From contig QRDG01000059.1 in NCBI GenBank assembly GCA_012064385.1, forward strand, positions 1,187,973-1,251,972: a stretch of 64,000 bases of DNA, in the 5' to 3' direction. A program made the translations under genes and the position numbers. Shown in pieces: positions 46,901-57,450 of this stretch (within the stretch, counting starts at the first letter, position 1; every line of letters begins with the position of its first letter). The notes beneath the pieces are model-generated. The model worked only from the letters and a program-made list of their open reading frames with translations, made no database searches and was not told the DNA's origin. Origin of the DNA: Puccinellia tenuiflora. Its lineage: Eukaryota; Streptophyta; Magnoliopsida; Poales; Poaceae.

Positions 46901-48397
46901 GCTAAATTGAATCTGGAAATTGTTCCTTCGGGTTTTCTAGCTAACCTTGAGATCAAATCCACTCTCGAAGATGATATCAAGGCCGCCCAGCAAAATGACG
47001 CTGAAATCCTCGAGATCAAAGAGAAGATAGCTAATGGGAAGGCGGCCTGTTTCTTGGTTGATGACAATGGTGTGGTCTATTTTGGTGACCGTCTAGTGGT
47101 GCCCAAGAGTGGAAATATGAGGGAGTTGATCCTTTCTGAAGCTCATGAGTCACCCATCTCTATTCACCCGGGTAGCACAAAAATGTACCAAGATCTTCGT
47201 CCTCAATTCTGGTGGTCTTGCATGAAGCGCGAGATCGCCGAGTATGTTGCGGAATGCGACGTCTGTCGCCGAGTGAAGGCTGAACATCAAAGGCCAGCCG
47301 GTACCCTCCGCCCCATAGCCATTCCTGAGTGGAAGTGGGATGAAATTGGTATGGATTTCATCACCGGTTTTCCGAGGTCACAAAAGGGTAACAATGCCAT
47401 TTGGGTCGTCATTGACCGTCTATCCAAAGTCGCCCATTTCCTCCCGGTTCGAGAGGATATCAATTCCGCTCAATTGGCCGAGCTCTATATGGCCCGGATT
47501 GTTCCCTTGCACGGGGTTCCTTTGAGGATCATCTCCGACCGTGGAAGCTTGTTTACGTCCAAGTTTTGGCAAAGTTTCCAAAAGGCTCTTGGAACCCGTC
47601 TCAACTTCAGTACCGCCTACCACCCTCAAACCGACGGGCAAACTGAAAGAGTAAATCAAGTTCTTGAGGACATGCTTCGGGCTTGTGTCATCTCTTTCGG
47701 CAAGAGTTGGGAAAAATACCTTCCTCTCGCCGAGTTCTCCTACAACAATAGCTATCAAGCCAGCTTGCAAATGGCTCCCTTCGAGGTCCTATATGGGAGA
47801 AAGTGCCGGACTCCTCTCAGTTGGTCTGAAACCGGGGAGAGGTCACTTTTCGGTCCTGATGTGATCAATGAAGCCGAAGAGAAAGTCCGTATCATTCGAG
47901 AAAACCTCAAAGCCGCTCAATCTCGTCAGAAAAGCTATTATGACAAGCATCATCAAGAGGTCCACTATGAAATTGGTGACAAGGCCTATCTTCGAGTCTC
48001 TCCTCTCCGAGGCGTTCGTCGTTTCGGAATCAAGGGCAAATTAGCACCCCGCTATGTTGGCCCTTTCACCATTCTAGCTAAGCGAGGCGATCTATCCTAT
48101 CAACTTGAGTTTCCCTCAAATTTCCCGGATGTCCATGATGTGTTCCATGTCTCCCAACTCCGTCGTTGCTTCAAGGATCCCATCCGTGGGGTTGATCACG
48201 AGGTTTTGGATATTCAAGAGGACCTGACCTATCGCGAGCATCCGATCCGCATCTTGGATGAAGCGGAGAGGAAAACCCGCAACAAGTCCATCAAGTTTCT
48301 CAAGGTCCAATGGTCTAACCATTCCGAAGAAGAAGCCACATGGGAGCGAGAAACTAGTCTTCGTCAGGAATACCCCGCCTTTTTCACTCAAGCCTAG
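43979..48397 (+). CDS. Gag-pol polyprotein of the Tekay chromovirus
   Basis: An uninterrupted frame of 1472 residues starts at ATG 43979 (MAPTRRGEH); the frame is open further upstream, but this start gives the usual chromovirus N-terminus. In order it has gag, then a CCHC zinc knuckle (CFACGQPGHYSREC, from 300), protease with DSG at 373, reverse transcriptase with YIDD at 696-699, and RNase H (D845, E882). Integrase follows, with zinc-finger residues H1056, C1093 and C1096 and catalytic D1126, D1187 and E1223, the last two spaced 35 apart. The final 50 residues (from HPIRILDEAE to the end) resemble a chromodomain, which in chromoviruses targets integration to heterochromatin. No frameshift or stop is seen, and the key residues are kept. 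It would make virus-like particles and cDNA in the cytoplasm and integrate in the nucleus. It is possibly active. Confidence 0.95.
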   Translation: MAPTRRGEHSNPDPPPPPSMAEVMMAIEQNRLRNELLLEQLVQQGARRNTDCTTLNQFLRSQPPTFSEAKEPLDADDWLRAIERKFAALHVPAAEHVNFATYLLEGAAGSWWESHVAMVAAGHVVTWEEFRTAFRAAYIPKPILELKRREFLDLTQGRMDVQSYGREFNHLSRYAPRDVTNDEDKQYLFRKGLAPRLRYELLPFKFTSYQELYNQALTMEQGRKELEASKRPVSTDHQSSSSSEGKKRKVFVPFKAVPKAPFAPKPTGYLPPPPRPATSTVGAAGGGFRPRLPAPPGLTCFACGQPGHYSRECPQKAPAPSAPAPAPSTPAAKATTVSRGRLNHVSVEGVEEDPGVLMGTLQINTYPASVLFDSGASHSFISISYAHNHQIPFVMMDPPLVVKTPGSSWRTNWISPDVQIAIGSVPFPFSLIALRSEGIDVILGMDWLVKYQANLVCAAKTVTVFHPRYGEVRYWSPTSATPSAATPLSPEISLYFLEGITPPDMSEVAVVCDFPDVFPEELPGMPPDRSVEFVIELVPGTAPVSKTPYRMPTEELAELKKQLDELLEKEFIRPSSSPWGCPVIFVKKRDTNVPRLVVDYRPLNAVTIKNKYPIPRITDLFDQLAGATVFSKMDLRSGYHQIKIRKEDIPKTAFTTRYGLYEYTVMYFGLTNAPATFMRLMNSIFHEYLDKFVIIYIDDILVYSKTEDEHDEHLRLMLTKLRDHCLYAKFSKCEFWLKELIFLGHVVSAAGVAVIPDKIQAILDWPTPKSVKDIRSFLGLAGYYRRFIEGFSKIAKALTELLKKGKPFVWSDKAEESFQTLKVKLTTTPVLVLPDTAKDFVVYCDASLQGLGCVLMQEGHAVAYASLQLKPHEQNYPTHDLELAAVVHALKQWRPYLLGNRCEIYSDHQSLKYLFTQPDLNLRQRRWLELVKDYDVTLNYQPGKANVVADALSRKAYCNTVMVEKAQPALHEEFAKLNLEIVPSGFLANLEIKSTLEDDIKAAQQNDAEILEIKEKIANGKAACFLVDDNGVVYFGDRLVVPKSGNMRELILSEAHESPISIHPGSTKMYQDLRPQFWWSCMKREIAEYVAECDVCRRVKAEHQRPAGTLRPIAIPEWKWDEIGMDFITGFPRSQKGNNAIWVVIDRLSKVAHFLPVREDINSAQLAELYMARIVPLHGVPLRIISDRGSLFTSKFWQSFQKALGTRLNFSTAYHPQTDGQTERVNQVLEDMLRACVISFGKSWEKYLPLAEFSYNNSYQASLQMAPFEVLYGRKCRTPLSWSETGERSLFGPDVINEAEEKVRIIRENLKAAQSRQKSYYDKHHQEVHYEIGDKAYLRVSPLRGVRRFGIKGKLAPRYVGPFTILAKRGDLSYQLEFPSNFPDVHDVFHVSQLRRCFKDPIRGVDHEVLDIQEDLTYREHPIRILDEAERKTRNKSIKFLKVQWSNHSEEEATWERETSLRQEYPAFFTQA

Positions 48398-48416
48398 AAT
48401 CTCGGGACGAGATTCC

Positions 48417-48433
48417 TGTAAGGGGGGTAGATT
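48417..48433 (+). promoter_or_regulatory. Polypurine tract
   Basis: The purine-rich AAGGGGGGTAGA lies immediately before the 3' LTR. It is the expected primer site for plus-strand synthesis. Confidence 0.85.
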
Positions 48434-51400
48434 TGTAACAGCCCTAACTTGGTTATGAAAAATACAAAGAATTTTTCCACTTTTTGCATTTCATGTTTGC
48501 ATCATGGCATATCTTAAATTGCTTGTGTTAACAAACCACAATTGGAAAACATTGTAAAAAGGGAAGCCAAACCTTCCCAAAACCTTTATTTCTTGAAATG
48601 CAAAGAATGGTACAACCCTTAACATGACAGGTGACCATATGGTCCAACACAATCCCTAAGTTCACCTCAATTGCTAAGAACCAAATGGTTGGTCTCCATT
48701 TTGTTTGCAACTTCCCTATGCCTTTAAATGTGTTCCATAGCTTTGTTGTTTTGTGAGCTTTGACACCTTGCTCAAAGGTCCAAATAAAATGTGTGTTGAG
48801 TTGTTTATCTTGTGGAGAAACTCCCAGAATTTTTCCATATTTTTCTGAAATTGTTTTGAGGTTCAATTAGAAAGGGCATTTCTGTTTTTACTAGGTCCAC
48901 CGGAAGTACCGGTCTCCAGAACGGAAGTACCGGTGCACCGTCACCTCTGTGGCGACAGTGGCGGGCACTGTCGCCATGGCCGTCCTCACCTGCTCCCCCC
49001 GCGTGCTGCAGTGCACCCTAGGGTTAAGTGACCCCCACTGGCCGCACCTGCTCCCCCTCTCTCCCCTCATCCATTTTTCCCACACGCAGGTGCCCTAACC
49101 CTAACCCTAGATTGAGCCTGCTGCTCCCCGTCGCCGCCGTGGCTGCCGAGCACGCCGCCGTCGACCCCGGCCGCCCCAGCTCGAATTGAAGCCACCGTTA
49201 GCTCCGCCTCGTCGCCCTCGTCGTCCTAGCCGAAGGAATCGAGCCGAGGAGCTCGGACTCGCCGCCGGGCCCTCTCCTTCCTCCGCTCCGGCCGCCGCGC
49301 ATCGAGCTCGATTGCGGCCGCCCTCGACCTTCCCATGCTTCGCCGTCGAGTTCACTGCGTTGCTGGTGAGCTGCTCTTCCTCCCGAGCCTCCCCGCTCTC
49401 CTCCTCTCCCTCTCTAGCCTGGGTCGCCGCCGCTCTGCTCACTCTCGCCGCCGGCCGCCGTCGTGACCGTCGCTCCGGCGACCAATAGGTGGCGGCGCCG
49501 CTACCCATTGGCTCGCCGTTGTCCCGCGCATCTAATGCGCCCAGTTGCGCATCCTAGGAGCCACCCCGTGGCCGCGTGCGTGCACGACGTGCGCGTGGTC
49601 ACCGCGCGTGCGCGCCGTCGCCGTGCTCAAATTTCGTTGACCGGAAGTAGTAGCGGTAGTACCGGTAAACCGGAAGTAGAACGGTAGTACCGCTAGTTCC
49701 AAAATTTTGGTACTGGACCTCTCTGGGTTTATAAGCGGAAGTAGGACCGGAAGTAGCACCGGCAGTACCGCTAAACCGGTACTACCGGGCACTTCACCGG
49801 AAGTACCGGTTAACCCTTTTTTGGTACTGGACTTTTGTGTTTTGGACCGGAAGTAGCCTAGGAAGTACCGGCAAACCGGAACTACCGGTCCCCTTACCGG
49901 AAGTTCCGGCAGTCTGTGTTAACTTTTGAATAATTCATAACTTAATAACCGTTAAGCCAAATCTTGTGAATGTTATATCAATTTGATCAGCAATTCAAAG
50001 TCTTTCCATCTATGCTAATGTCACATCATGATCACAAATACTTAAGGGATGTTCTTCATAAATTGATAAAAGGGGTTATTTTCAAATAATTATTTTAACT
50101 CGCTATTTATTCATCGGTGCTCCGAAAAATCATGATAAAATACCAAAATGATCGGAATGACAAATCCTATCCATTCTTGTCATGTTCATGCATATTTGAG
50201 CCACCTCTCTACTAATTTGATAATTTATAAGATAGTGGTCACTAAGATAAATATGGGGTTGATCCCAAATAATTTTACTAATTATTTGGCTCCCCATTTA
50301 ATTGTGCCTTTACTTTATGTAACAATATCCTTGCATCAACTTGTCATGTCATCATGTGATTGAGCATTGCACCTGGTGTTCTTGTGATTTATGTGTGCTT
50401 TGTATTTCTTTTGGGTATCGATAGATTCTGGATTCGAGGGTCTCTCTACCTACCCCGACGATCAGTACTTCATGACCGGGCAGCAAGGCAAGAGATAACC
50501 TAACCTTCTTGGCATTCTAGCATCCTATGCTTTTATCAAATTATTTTATCCACCATAATATTGCATGCGGTTCAAATGTCTCTTTTGATCAAAATATTAG
50601 AATATCCTATGAATGCATGTTCTTCCCCGAGCCAATCACATGTACCCCTACCTATGAACCCTAGGGTTGAAGTGTTGGCCGAGATAAAGATAGAATTGTT
50701 CTATTCATATGCTTAGCTATGCTTAGCCAGGCTTAGTTAAATATTTTAGTTAAGTCCGTTGTTTATTTCCATAATTGTTGTTGAAGATGGAATGATGCGG
50801 ACTTGGTGGATATGTGGGTTGCTCAATTAAAATGCTAAGAAGGCTTGGATGAGTTGCCCTCGGGGAGGGTGGTTTGCCTCATCCTTGCCGCCTAGGTTGA
50901 GAGTGCTTTTAGCTAGAACCAAGAACCGAGCGTGCTTCCATTGGTGGGTGTATGGGCGCCTCGCTGACCGAATAATTTGTGAGGGGCTTGTCAAGGGTCC
51001 TCTAGTTTGCTATTTCCATTTTGCGCGTGTGTGGTGTGAGTGGAAAAAGGAACGAGGATGATGGTGTGTAGGACGTGACGGTGGGGCAGGGCGCTGGGAG
51101 CGCTGAACCTGTCCTTCCGCCACTGATGGTCCTTGAGTAAGCCTCATGCATTGTAAAGGTCTAACCGCGCCCGCTCGCCGGTCTTCCCCGGAAGAGGGCC
51201 AACTAGGTGAGCCGGACGGTACCAATGGGTAAAATAGTACACCCCTGCAGGGATAATCTTTTCGAAAAGCCGTGTCCACGGTTATGGACAAACTCTTGGG
51301 AAAGGCGGATTAGCTCATAGATAACTTTAACCTAATTGATATGGCAGCTAGAGGTTGCATAACAAACTTGTGATAAAGGTTCATTTCCTCGAGGGTGATT

Positions 51401-52053
51401 CGAGGGAGTGCCTTTGGTTGAGATGAGTGTTGATGGTTACAAGTAGGTTCGCCGAGAACCGAAGAGGGAAATGTTACTCCTTACCCCTCTTTATGAAAAT
51501 ATTCTGAGTAGACGAATGCCATGGGTCCTTTATGTTTCAGTTATTTAAAAACTAGCTTTATGCAAAAGAACTAGATAAACAGCTTTAGAGCCTCCGTCAG
51601 TCATTGGGCCTATATCGCCCTACTAAACTTGCGAGTACATCGTACTCAGTCTCTCTTTGCTGCCTCTATGATTTTGTATTTCAGAGGAGGACGACACCGA
51701 GCAACTAGGTGGGTTCTTCGTTGACGTCGACTACTAGTCTGGGGTTCCCAGGTGGCAGCTTGGGACCGTGGAACAAGCTGGCTGGGATGATATTTATTGT
51801 AGGCCTCTTAGGCCATATTTGCTTCTTGTTGTTAGACAACACCTACCCGCTTCCGCTTGTTGAATTGTTGGATCTGTGATCCTTTTGCCGTGTAATATTT
51901 GTGTTCTTCTCGTTATATGAGTTGCTATACTTTTGTGTCGTAGAGTCATGCTTTGTGCCAGTTCTGTTCCACAAGTCTCGATCTTGTGTTATACATTGAT
52001 GGTTGTGCCGAATACATAGCCTCTCTATATAACTCCGTGGTCGGGGCGCTACA
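48434..52053 (+). repeat. 3' LTR of the chromovirus
   Basis: This 3620-bp LTR is colinear with the 5' LTR. Differences seen by eye include AATAAGAAG versus AATACAAAG near the start, several transitions around 40.4-40.9 kb versus 48.9-49.4 kb, and small indels. I judge these to total about one to two per cent, but I have not counted them all. Confidence 0.93.
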
Positions 52054-52700
52054 CTAGGTGGGTAACTATTGCCGAGAAAGTAGGGTAACTACATCGATTT
52101 TGTGGTGGATAACTATCTCATGAACACATGGGTAACTACGTCAGTTTTGGGTGGGTAACCCAATCAGTACATAGTGGGTAACTATTATCGAGAGAGCAGG
52201 GTAACTAGATCGATTTCATGGTAGATAAACACATGGGTAACTCTAACAATATTGAGTGGGTAATTCCATGAGTATTTGATGGATTACTATTACCGAGAGA
52301 GTAGGGAAATTGCATCGATTTTGTGATGGAGCACTCTATCATGAACACATCGGTAACTACATCAGTACTAGATGGGTAACTACATCAATACATGGTGGGT
52401 AATTATTATCGAGAGTAGGGTAACTACATCGATTTCATGTTGTCTAACATACCATGAACATGTGGATAACTCTATCAGTACTGTATGGGTAACCCAATCA
52501 TTACTTGGTGGGTAACTATTATTGAGAGGTTAAAGTAACTATATCGTTCGTGGGATAACTATATCATGAACACATGGGTAACTCTATCAGTACTCCATGG
52601 GTAACTCTATCGTATTGAATGGGTAACTATTACCAAAAATAAGTAGGATAACTATATCAATTTCTTGGTGGATAACTATATCGTAGACACATACAAGGTG
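52054..52700. repeat. GGGTAACT minisatellite, right part, with higher-order units
   Basis: Six higher-order units of roughly 106-118 bp start near 52109, 52224, 52330, 52442, 52554 and 52672 (the last partial). Each has about four sub-units carrying GGGTAACT or a close variant, in the order ATCATGAACACAT, ATCAGTACT, ACTATTACCGAGA and ACATCGATTTC. Unit borders are approximate. Confidence 0.8.
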
Positions 52701-53734
52701 GGACCCGCATGGGATATAGCGGAAAACTTACGGATTGGACACCTGCAATCCTCCTTATCAATGCAGCCAAATACATACGTGCGTCTCAAAACCCAAATAA
52801 ATCAAAGAATAAACCGGTGAGGCGGCGACATGGTCGACGACGCCGTCGAGCTGGACGCGGAGCACGGACATCCGACACACAAGCAAAAATCACGAACTTC
52901 CGTCGTTCCAATTCACACACGCACGTCCACCAAACATAAACACCTTCACCCACAATTGAGCTAAGCAAGCAGCCACGCTGCTGAATGGATGAACAGTGCC
53001 CACGATCAACTAGGCGTTGTCATTTTGTCAATGTACTCCCTATCAGACTGATGAATTTGCTGGCTTGTAGGTGCAGTGCCGAGTGACGTTGACTCATGTC
53101 GACTTGTGAGCATATGATCATCATCAAACTGATGTAGCTACCCACTTATTCAGGATGTAGTTATCACCCCAAAGTGGTACATCAAGTATAAAACTAGGTA
53201 TTCACAGAACAAGTAAGAGTCAGATCTAACTGTTTCGGTCAAACTTAGGGTGTGTAGCTACCCATGGGGGTAGCAAGTCTTTCCGCTGCAAACATGAACT
53301 AATTTTTTCATAGGTGGGTAACTTATATATTACAGCTGGGTAACTTAAGTATTAATGGATGGGTAACTTTTTGGTCCGAATATAAGTTGTCCGAAACATA
53401 TCTATATGGGATCTAGTTTTTAAGATCTCGTCGCGACTAGTCCAAATGTGAAAACGGATTTTAAATCGGATAAACGATTCGACCCACAAAACTGTTTAAA
53501 TTTCTGAATTTCGTATTAAATTCTAATTACGTAACCACGTACCACCTTCATATTATTGTTTGCATGGGGTGGGATGTTAGAATTTTTGACTCAGCTGGCG
53601 CACCGTGCGGATCATGGCTGTTGATCGAACAGACAGGACCACGTTTTGCGCGTAAGACTATCTTTAGACCGTTCTGAACGAAGATTTTCTATTATATTAT
53701 GGGATTATCTAATTTTCAGTCAATTTAGATTTAA

Positions 53735-53940
53735 CAAAATCTCAATTCAGTTGTACATAGTTGCATATCATTTGTAATTCTAAGTTTAGTACAATAAACG
53801 ACGCAAATCTAACGGCCAAGAAGACGACTAAGAATTAACTAAATCTCAGTTGCACATAGTTACAAATCATGTGCAATTCTCTTATTAGCACAAATCACGA
53901 CACAAAATCTAATGGCTACGGAGGCGACTGAGATTTAGTT
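53735..53940. repeat. Tandem duplication of about 105 bp
   Basis: Two degenerate direct copies share, in order, AATCTCA, GTTG(T/C)ACATAGTT, ATCAT(T/G)TG, ACGAC, AATCTAA(C/T)GGC and GACTAA/GACTGA. They may be part of an old MITE. Confidence 0.65.
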
Positions 53941-55691
53941 AATTATCAGTCGACTTAGAATTAACAAAACTGTTATATTATAAATCTTTCTCAATGATCT
54001 GTGAGACCTAAATTTATTGAACGCACAGTTAGCAAAACTCATTGTACAAAACATGAATTGAATGCGATGACATGTGGCGAAAACATAAGAATAATTGATC
54101 ACAATTAATCACATAGAATCGTTTTTATAAATCATCTGCATCTGTAAATAGGTGGTATCAATTCGCGGTTGCACCATATGAGATCCAGAGCGTGGAATGT
54201 GGCAGTGCAAGGAGGCTGAATTACTGGGATACACATACGGAATACAATATCAATACAGACAAAAAAAAGGTAGTTAGAAAAGTAACCAGATGAAGGCAAA
54301 TTACAATGAAATCTCTGTAAAAATCACGTTTGAAAGTTTTCAAAAAATCGCAAGAAAAATGACGTGTTAGAGAAGTGTTGTTTGATGAACATATGCATTT
54401 TAAAGTTGAAAATAATATTTATTTAGGAGGTAAGAAAAAGTTATGCATGAATAGTGATGTTCCACTATTTATCTATTTATCGCTGCTTTTTTCATACCCA
54501 CAAAATGATCTCGTTGGACTTGAAATCTCAGCAAATATGTTTGTGTGTTGCTACGATATAATTTTTATTAAATGTTGATTTTAGTAATTGGTTTACTAGA
54601 CCATTTTTGTTAACAATGACACCTCCGGCCGCCAGCAGTCGCCCATCGCCGCATATACTCCAAGGGTTAGGGCCTGGTTTGAAAAGGCCAGGCCGCAGGG
54701 GCGGGATGCCGGGATGCATCCATGCCATCGTGACGGACCTGTCATGCTTAATCTAGCTGGTACAGACGTGTAGCAACGTGAGCTATGCTAACTGACGAAC
54801 TTCATCATGATGTAATAACAGAGAGAGACAACCTCAGAGCTTTTAGCAAAAGGATCGAGAACTTCTGCCTTAATTCCATTGTCTGTGAAGTATGAGAAAC
54901 GGGTACTAGAAACACCTAACAGTCCTGACAATGCATTAGAACTAGGCGTTGAAGTAACTAACCAATTAGTTTCTATACGAGCAGAAAGGGGGATCATATA
55001 TACTGGTCCTTGATACACCATTGACGGGAGAAAAACGATCCAATTCCTTCGTATGGCCAAGAACTGAAGTTTCCAGCTTCACTGTACCCTTTGCACAGAT
55101 GTTGAATCTCCTTTGTGAAGTGGAAGATACAAAAGGCCAAATATTTAACTCCACGGTTTTGTTTGGATGTTTGTATTTAAGGCTTGGCATTGCACATGCC
55201 AATATCACAACCATATTATTATTATACTGATTCCCACATGTATGTTTGCATGTTTAGGTATTTAGATGGTCAAAGTGATGAATTGCAATTGTATAAGAGT
55301 ACAATCATTGTATTTTTTATACATGTTTGAAAATGTTTTCTGCATAACATTTGAATAGTTATATCGCATAGCAATAAAAATAAAAATCAAATAATACTTA
55401 AAATGGTCACATCAACTTACAACTTCCAAATAAACATGGAAAATGGCCTATAACATGTTTCTTGTCGTCGTTGTGCCCTCATTGTAAGATTGAAGCACCG
55501 CTGGAGGTTTGCGTAATATCAGTAAGCTGGTATGACACCTGCATGTTTGTGTAATCACTGGACGGTGAATATTTTATACTTTTAAATGGAAGGAAAAGTT
55601 GTGTGCGGAGCTTTTTTATGCGAATTTTCTTCGTCTTATGTTCATCATCTTAGCACAAGACATTAGTACTGTCTTGCTAGAGATGAGCAGC

Positions 55692-55694
<3 letters not shown>

Positions 55695-55749
<55 letters not shown>
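55695..55749. repeat. (AG)n microsatellite
   Basis: This is an uninterrupted dinucleotide run of about 27 units. Confidence 0.95.
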
Positions 55750-55751
<2 letters not shown>

Positions 55752-57204
55752 AGTTCCCCAACTCGAATGAACAAATTCTATGCCCTCATGCTGTCAATAA
55801 TCATTATATACGATTCGACTGGAATGTCAGTATAATTTTTCCAAGAGTAAGAATGTAATGATTATTCAATGATGTTAAACTGTGTAAATGTCCAATGAAA
55901 CCGAGACGCCTATTTCTTAACATATTGAATCTAAAGTTGCTGTTAGTATGCAATAAAACAAGAAAGATCACAAAATGATCGAGAGAACATAAGAGAAGTT
56001 GGTGCTCAGAAATGGTCACAAACTTCTTTTGTCTAGTATGATGTTGTCAAGTGGAAAAAAGGATACATCAATCTTGAAAATGTTTAACCATGTTTATTAC
56101 AAATTGCAGGCTCGAAATACCTAAGTGTATGTTATCCTATGGTAATCTACATAAATAAGACCAATCATGGCTCCTTAATTCCAACCAATGTAGCATGTAT
56201 GCAATGTATGGACTCATTATCCATCCCATGGATTTTTGCTTGTTCTTTATCTGAGAATGTCTCATTCAAGACTTGCCAAGTTGCAAGCAAACATGAAAAA
56301 ACAGAAGAACCATGAGTCCATGACTAATTAGTGATGACCTAATTTTCATTCCGTACCAGAATATAAATACATTGTGCAAGAAGACGAGTTCGAAACCGAT
56401 GGCCTTCACTAAGAGATCATCGTCCTCATTGGAGAGCAGAATAACTAGGAGAAATGGCAGGCTTTGACACCGAGACATTGATCGACAAAGTGAAGGGTAA
56501 AAATCAGTGGCAATAATTGAGTTGCCAGTTTAGAGTTTACTATAGAACTAATAAATATCCTTAATTCCATAGGGTCACAACTACAATATGATATACTCAA
56601 TGGGGGACCATAGAATTTAGCATTGCTGGAGCAAACATTTTAGAAGAATTTTTTAAAGCACAAATGCAAGTCTACTAACTAAAATACCTGGTTCTCGAGA
56701 GATTTAACTTTCAATATGGACAAAATACGACCACCAAGGACATGAAAAATACATGAAAAATACATGAAAATGGTTAGAAAATTGAAAACAACTAACGTGG
56801 ACTCTTGCTGCTAGGACAGTAATTGGCTGCCACAATATGAATCCAAAACTCCACGAAAGACCTACACATGTTTCCTTAAAAAATCATGATTAAAACTTAC
56901 CACAAGTGTCGGGTCATGCCCCTCCACATGGAGGTGTTTTGGAAACCCAATTACATCCCCAGAAGCCAACACTTGTGAACTGTTGATCGATGTATGCATC
57001 CAACGACTCAGTTGTCAAAACCCTAGCCACCCTTCGTGGCTGTGAGAGCAAGCGAGAGTGGCCAAAACGTGGCTTGCTATGTGAGAGGGTGAGAGAACAC
57101 ACAATAACACCACAACCTAGTGAGAAGAGAGGAAGAATAAGGGGAGGTGATTTCTGTCCAGATTGGTGGTTCCTGACCGGTCTGTGTTCACACTGGTAGA
57201 GAAA

Positions 57205-57450
57205 AGGATATAGGTGGCGCACCAAAATGGCCTATGCGTGGCACATATTGGATGCGCCAATATGCGCCACCGATGCAACGCCATTAGTAACAAAATATGC
57301 GTGGCGCATATTGATATGCGCCACGCATAGTTTGCCCTTCAGTGGCGCATCTCCAAGATGCTCCATTGATAAACTATGCGTGGCGCATATGGCCATATGC
57401 GCCACTGATGTTTGATGCGCCACTAGCTGAAAAAAAGATGCGCCACTGAC
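57205..57450. repeat. CACTA subterminal repeats, left end
   Basis: About eight copies of GTGGCGCAT or ATGCGCCAC occur in both orientations, several arranged as palindromes such as TGGCGCATATTGATATGCGCCA (57303-57324). Such motifs are the usual transposase-binding sites of CACTA ends. Confidence 0.85.

Larger units (their letters stand above)
39965..52053 (+). mobile_element. Complete Ty3/Gypsy chromovirus, Tekay lineage
   Basis: The 12089-bp element has a perfect 5-bp target duplication CTAGG (39960-39964 and 52054-52058). LTRs open TGTAACAGCCC and close GGGGCGCTACA. The primer-binding site TGGTATCAGAGC and a purine tract before the 3' LTR are both present. A single open gag-pol frame runs the length of the internal region. 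All signals needed for an autonomous element appear present. The two LTRs differ at only scattered positions, so it is recent. Lineage is inferred from the chromodomain-like tail, the long LTRs and the integrase style. Confidence 0.95.
39057..53575. mobile_element. Long inverted-repeat (Mutator-like) element filled with satellite
   Basis: The left arm (about 39130-39480) and right arm (about 53370-53530) are inverted copies: CCGTTTTCAC, GGACTAGTCGC, CTAGATCCCAT and GATATGTTTC occur on the left and reappear complementary on the right in reverse order. GTTAGAAT at 39048-39055 and 53576-53583 is a candidate target duplication, 8 bp matching and 9 with one mismatch. The interior is a degenerate GGGTAACT minisatellite, later split by the chromovirus at 39965-52053. 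Without that insertion the element is about 2.4 kb. It has no coding capacity. Superfamily assignment is inferred from TIR length and target size. Confidence 0.65.
53584..57190. other. Intergenic DNA without a recognised gene
   Basis: This stretch holds a degenerate duplication at about 53735-53940 and an (AG)n tract at 55695-55749. Short open frames (for example 54375-54578 and 54788-55060) show no family signature. Confidence 0.5.

Noticed and set aside
39580..52700. CRISPR-like array in the GGGTAACT repeats
   Set aside because: Eukaryotic context, degenerate repeats without unique spacers, and inside a transposon.
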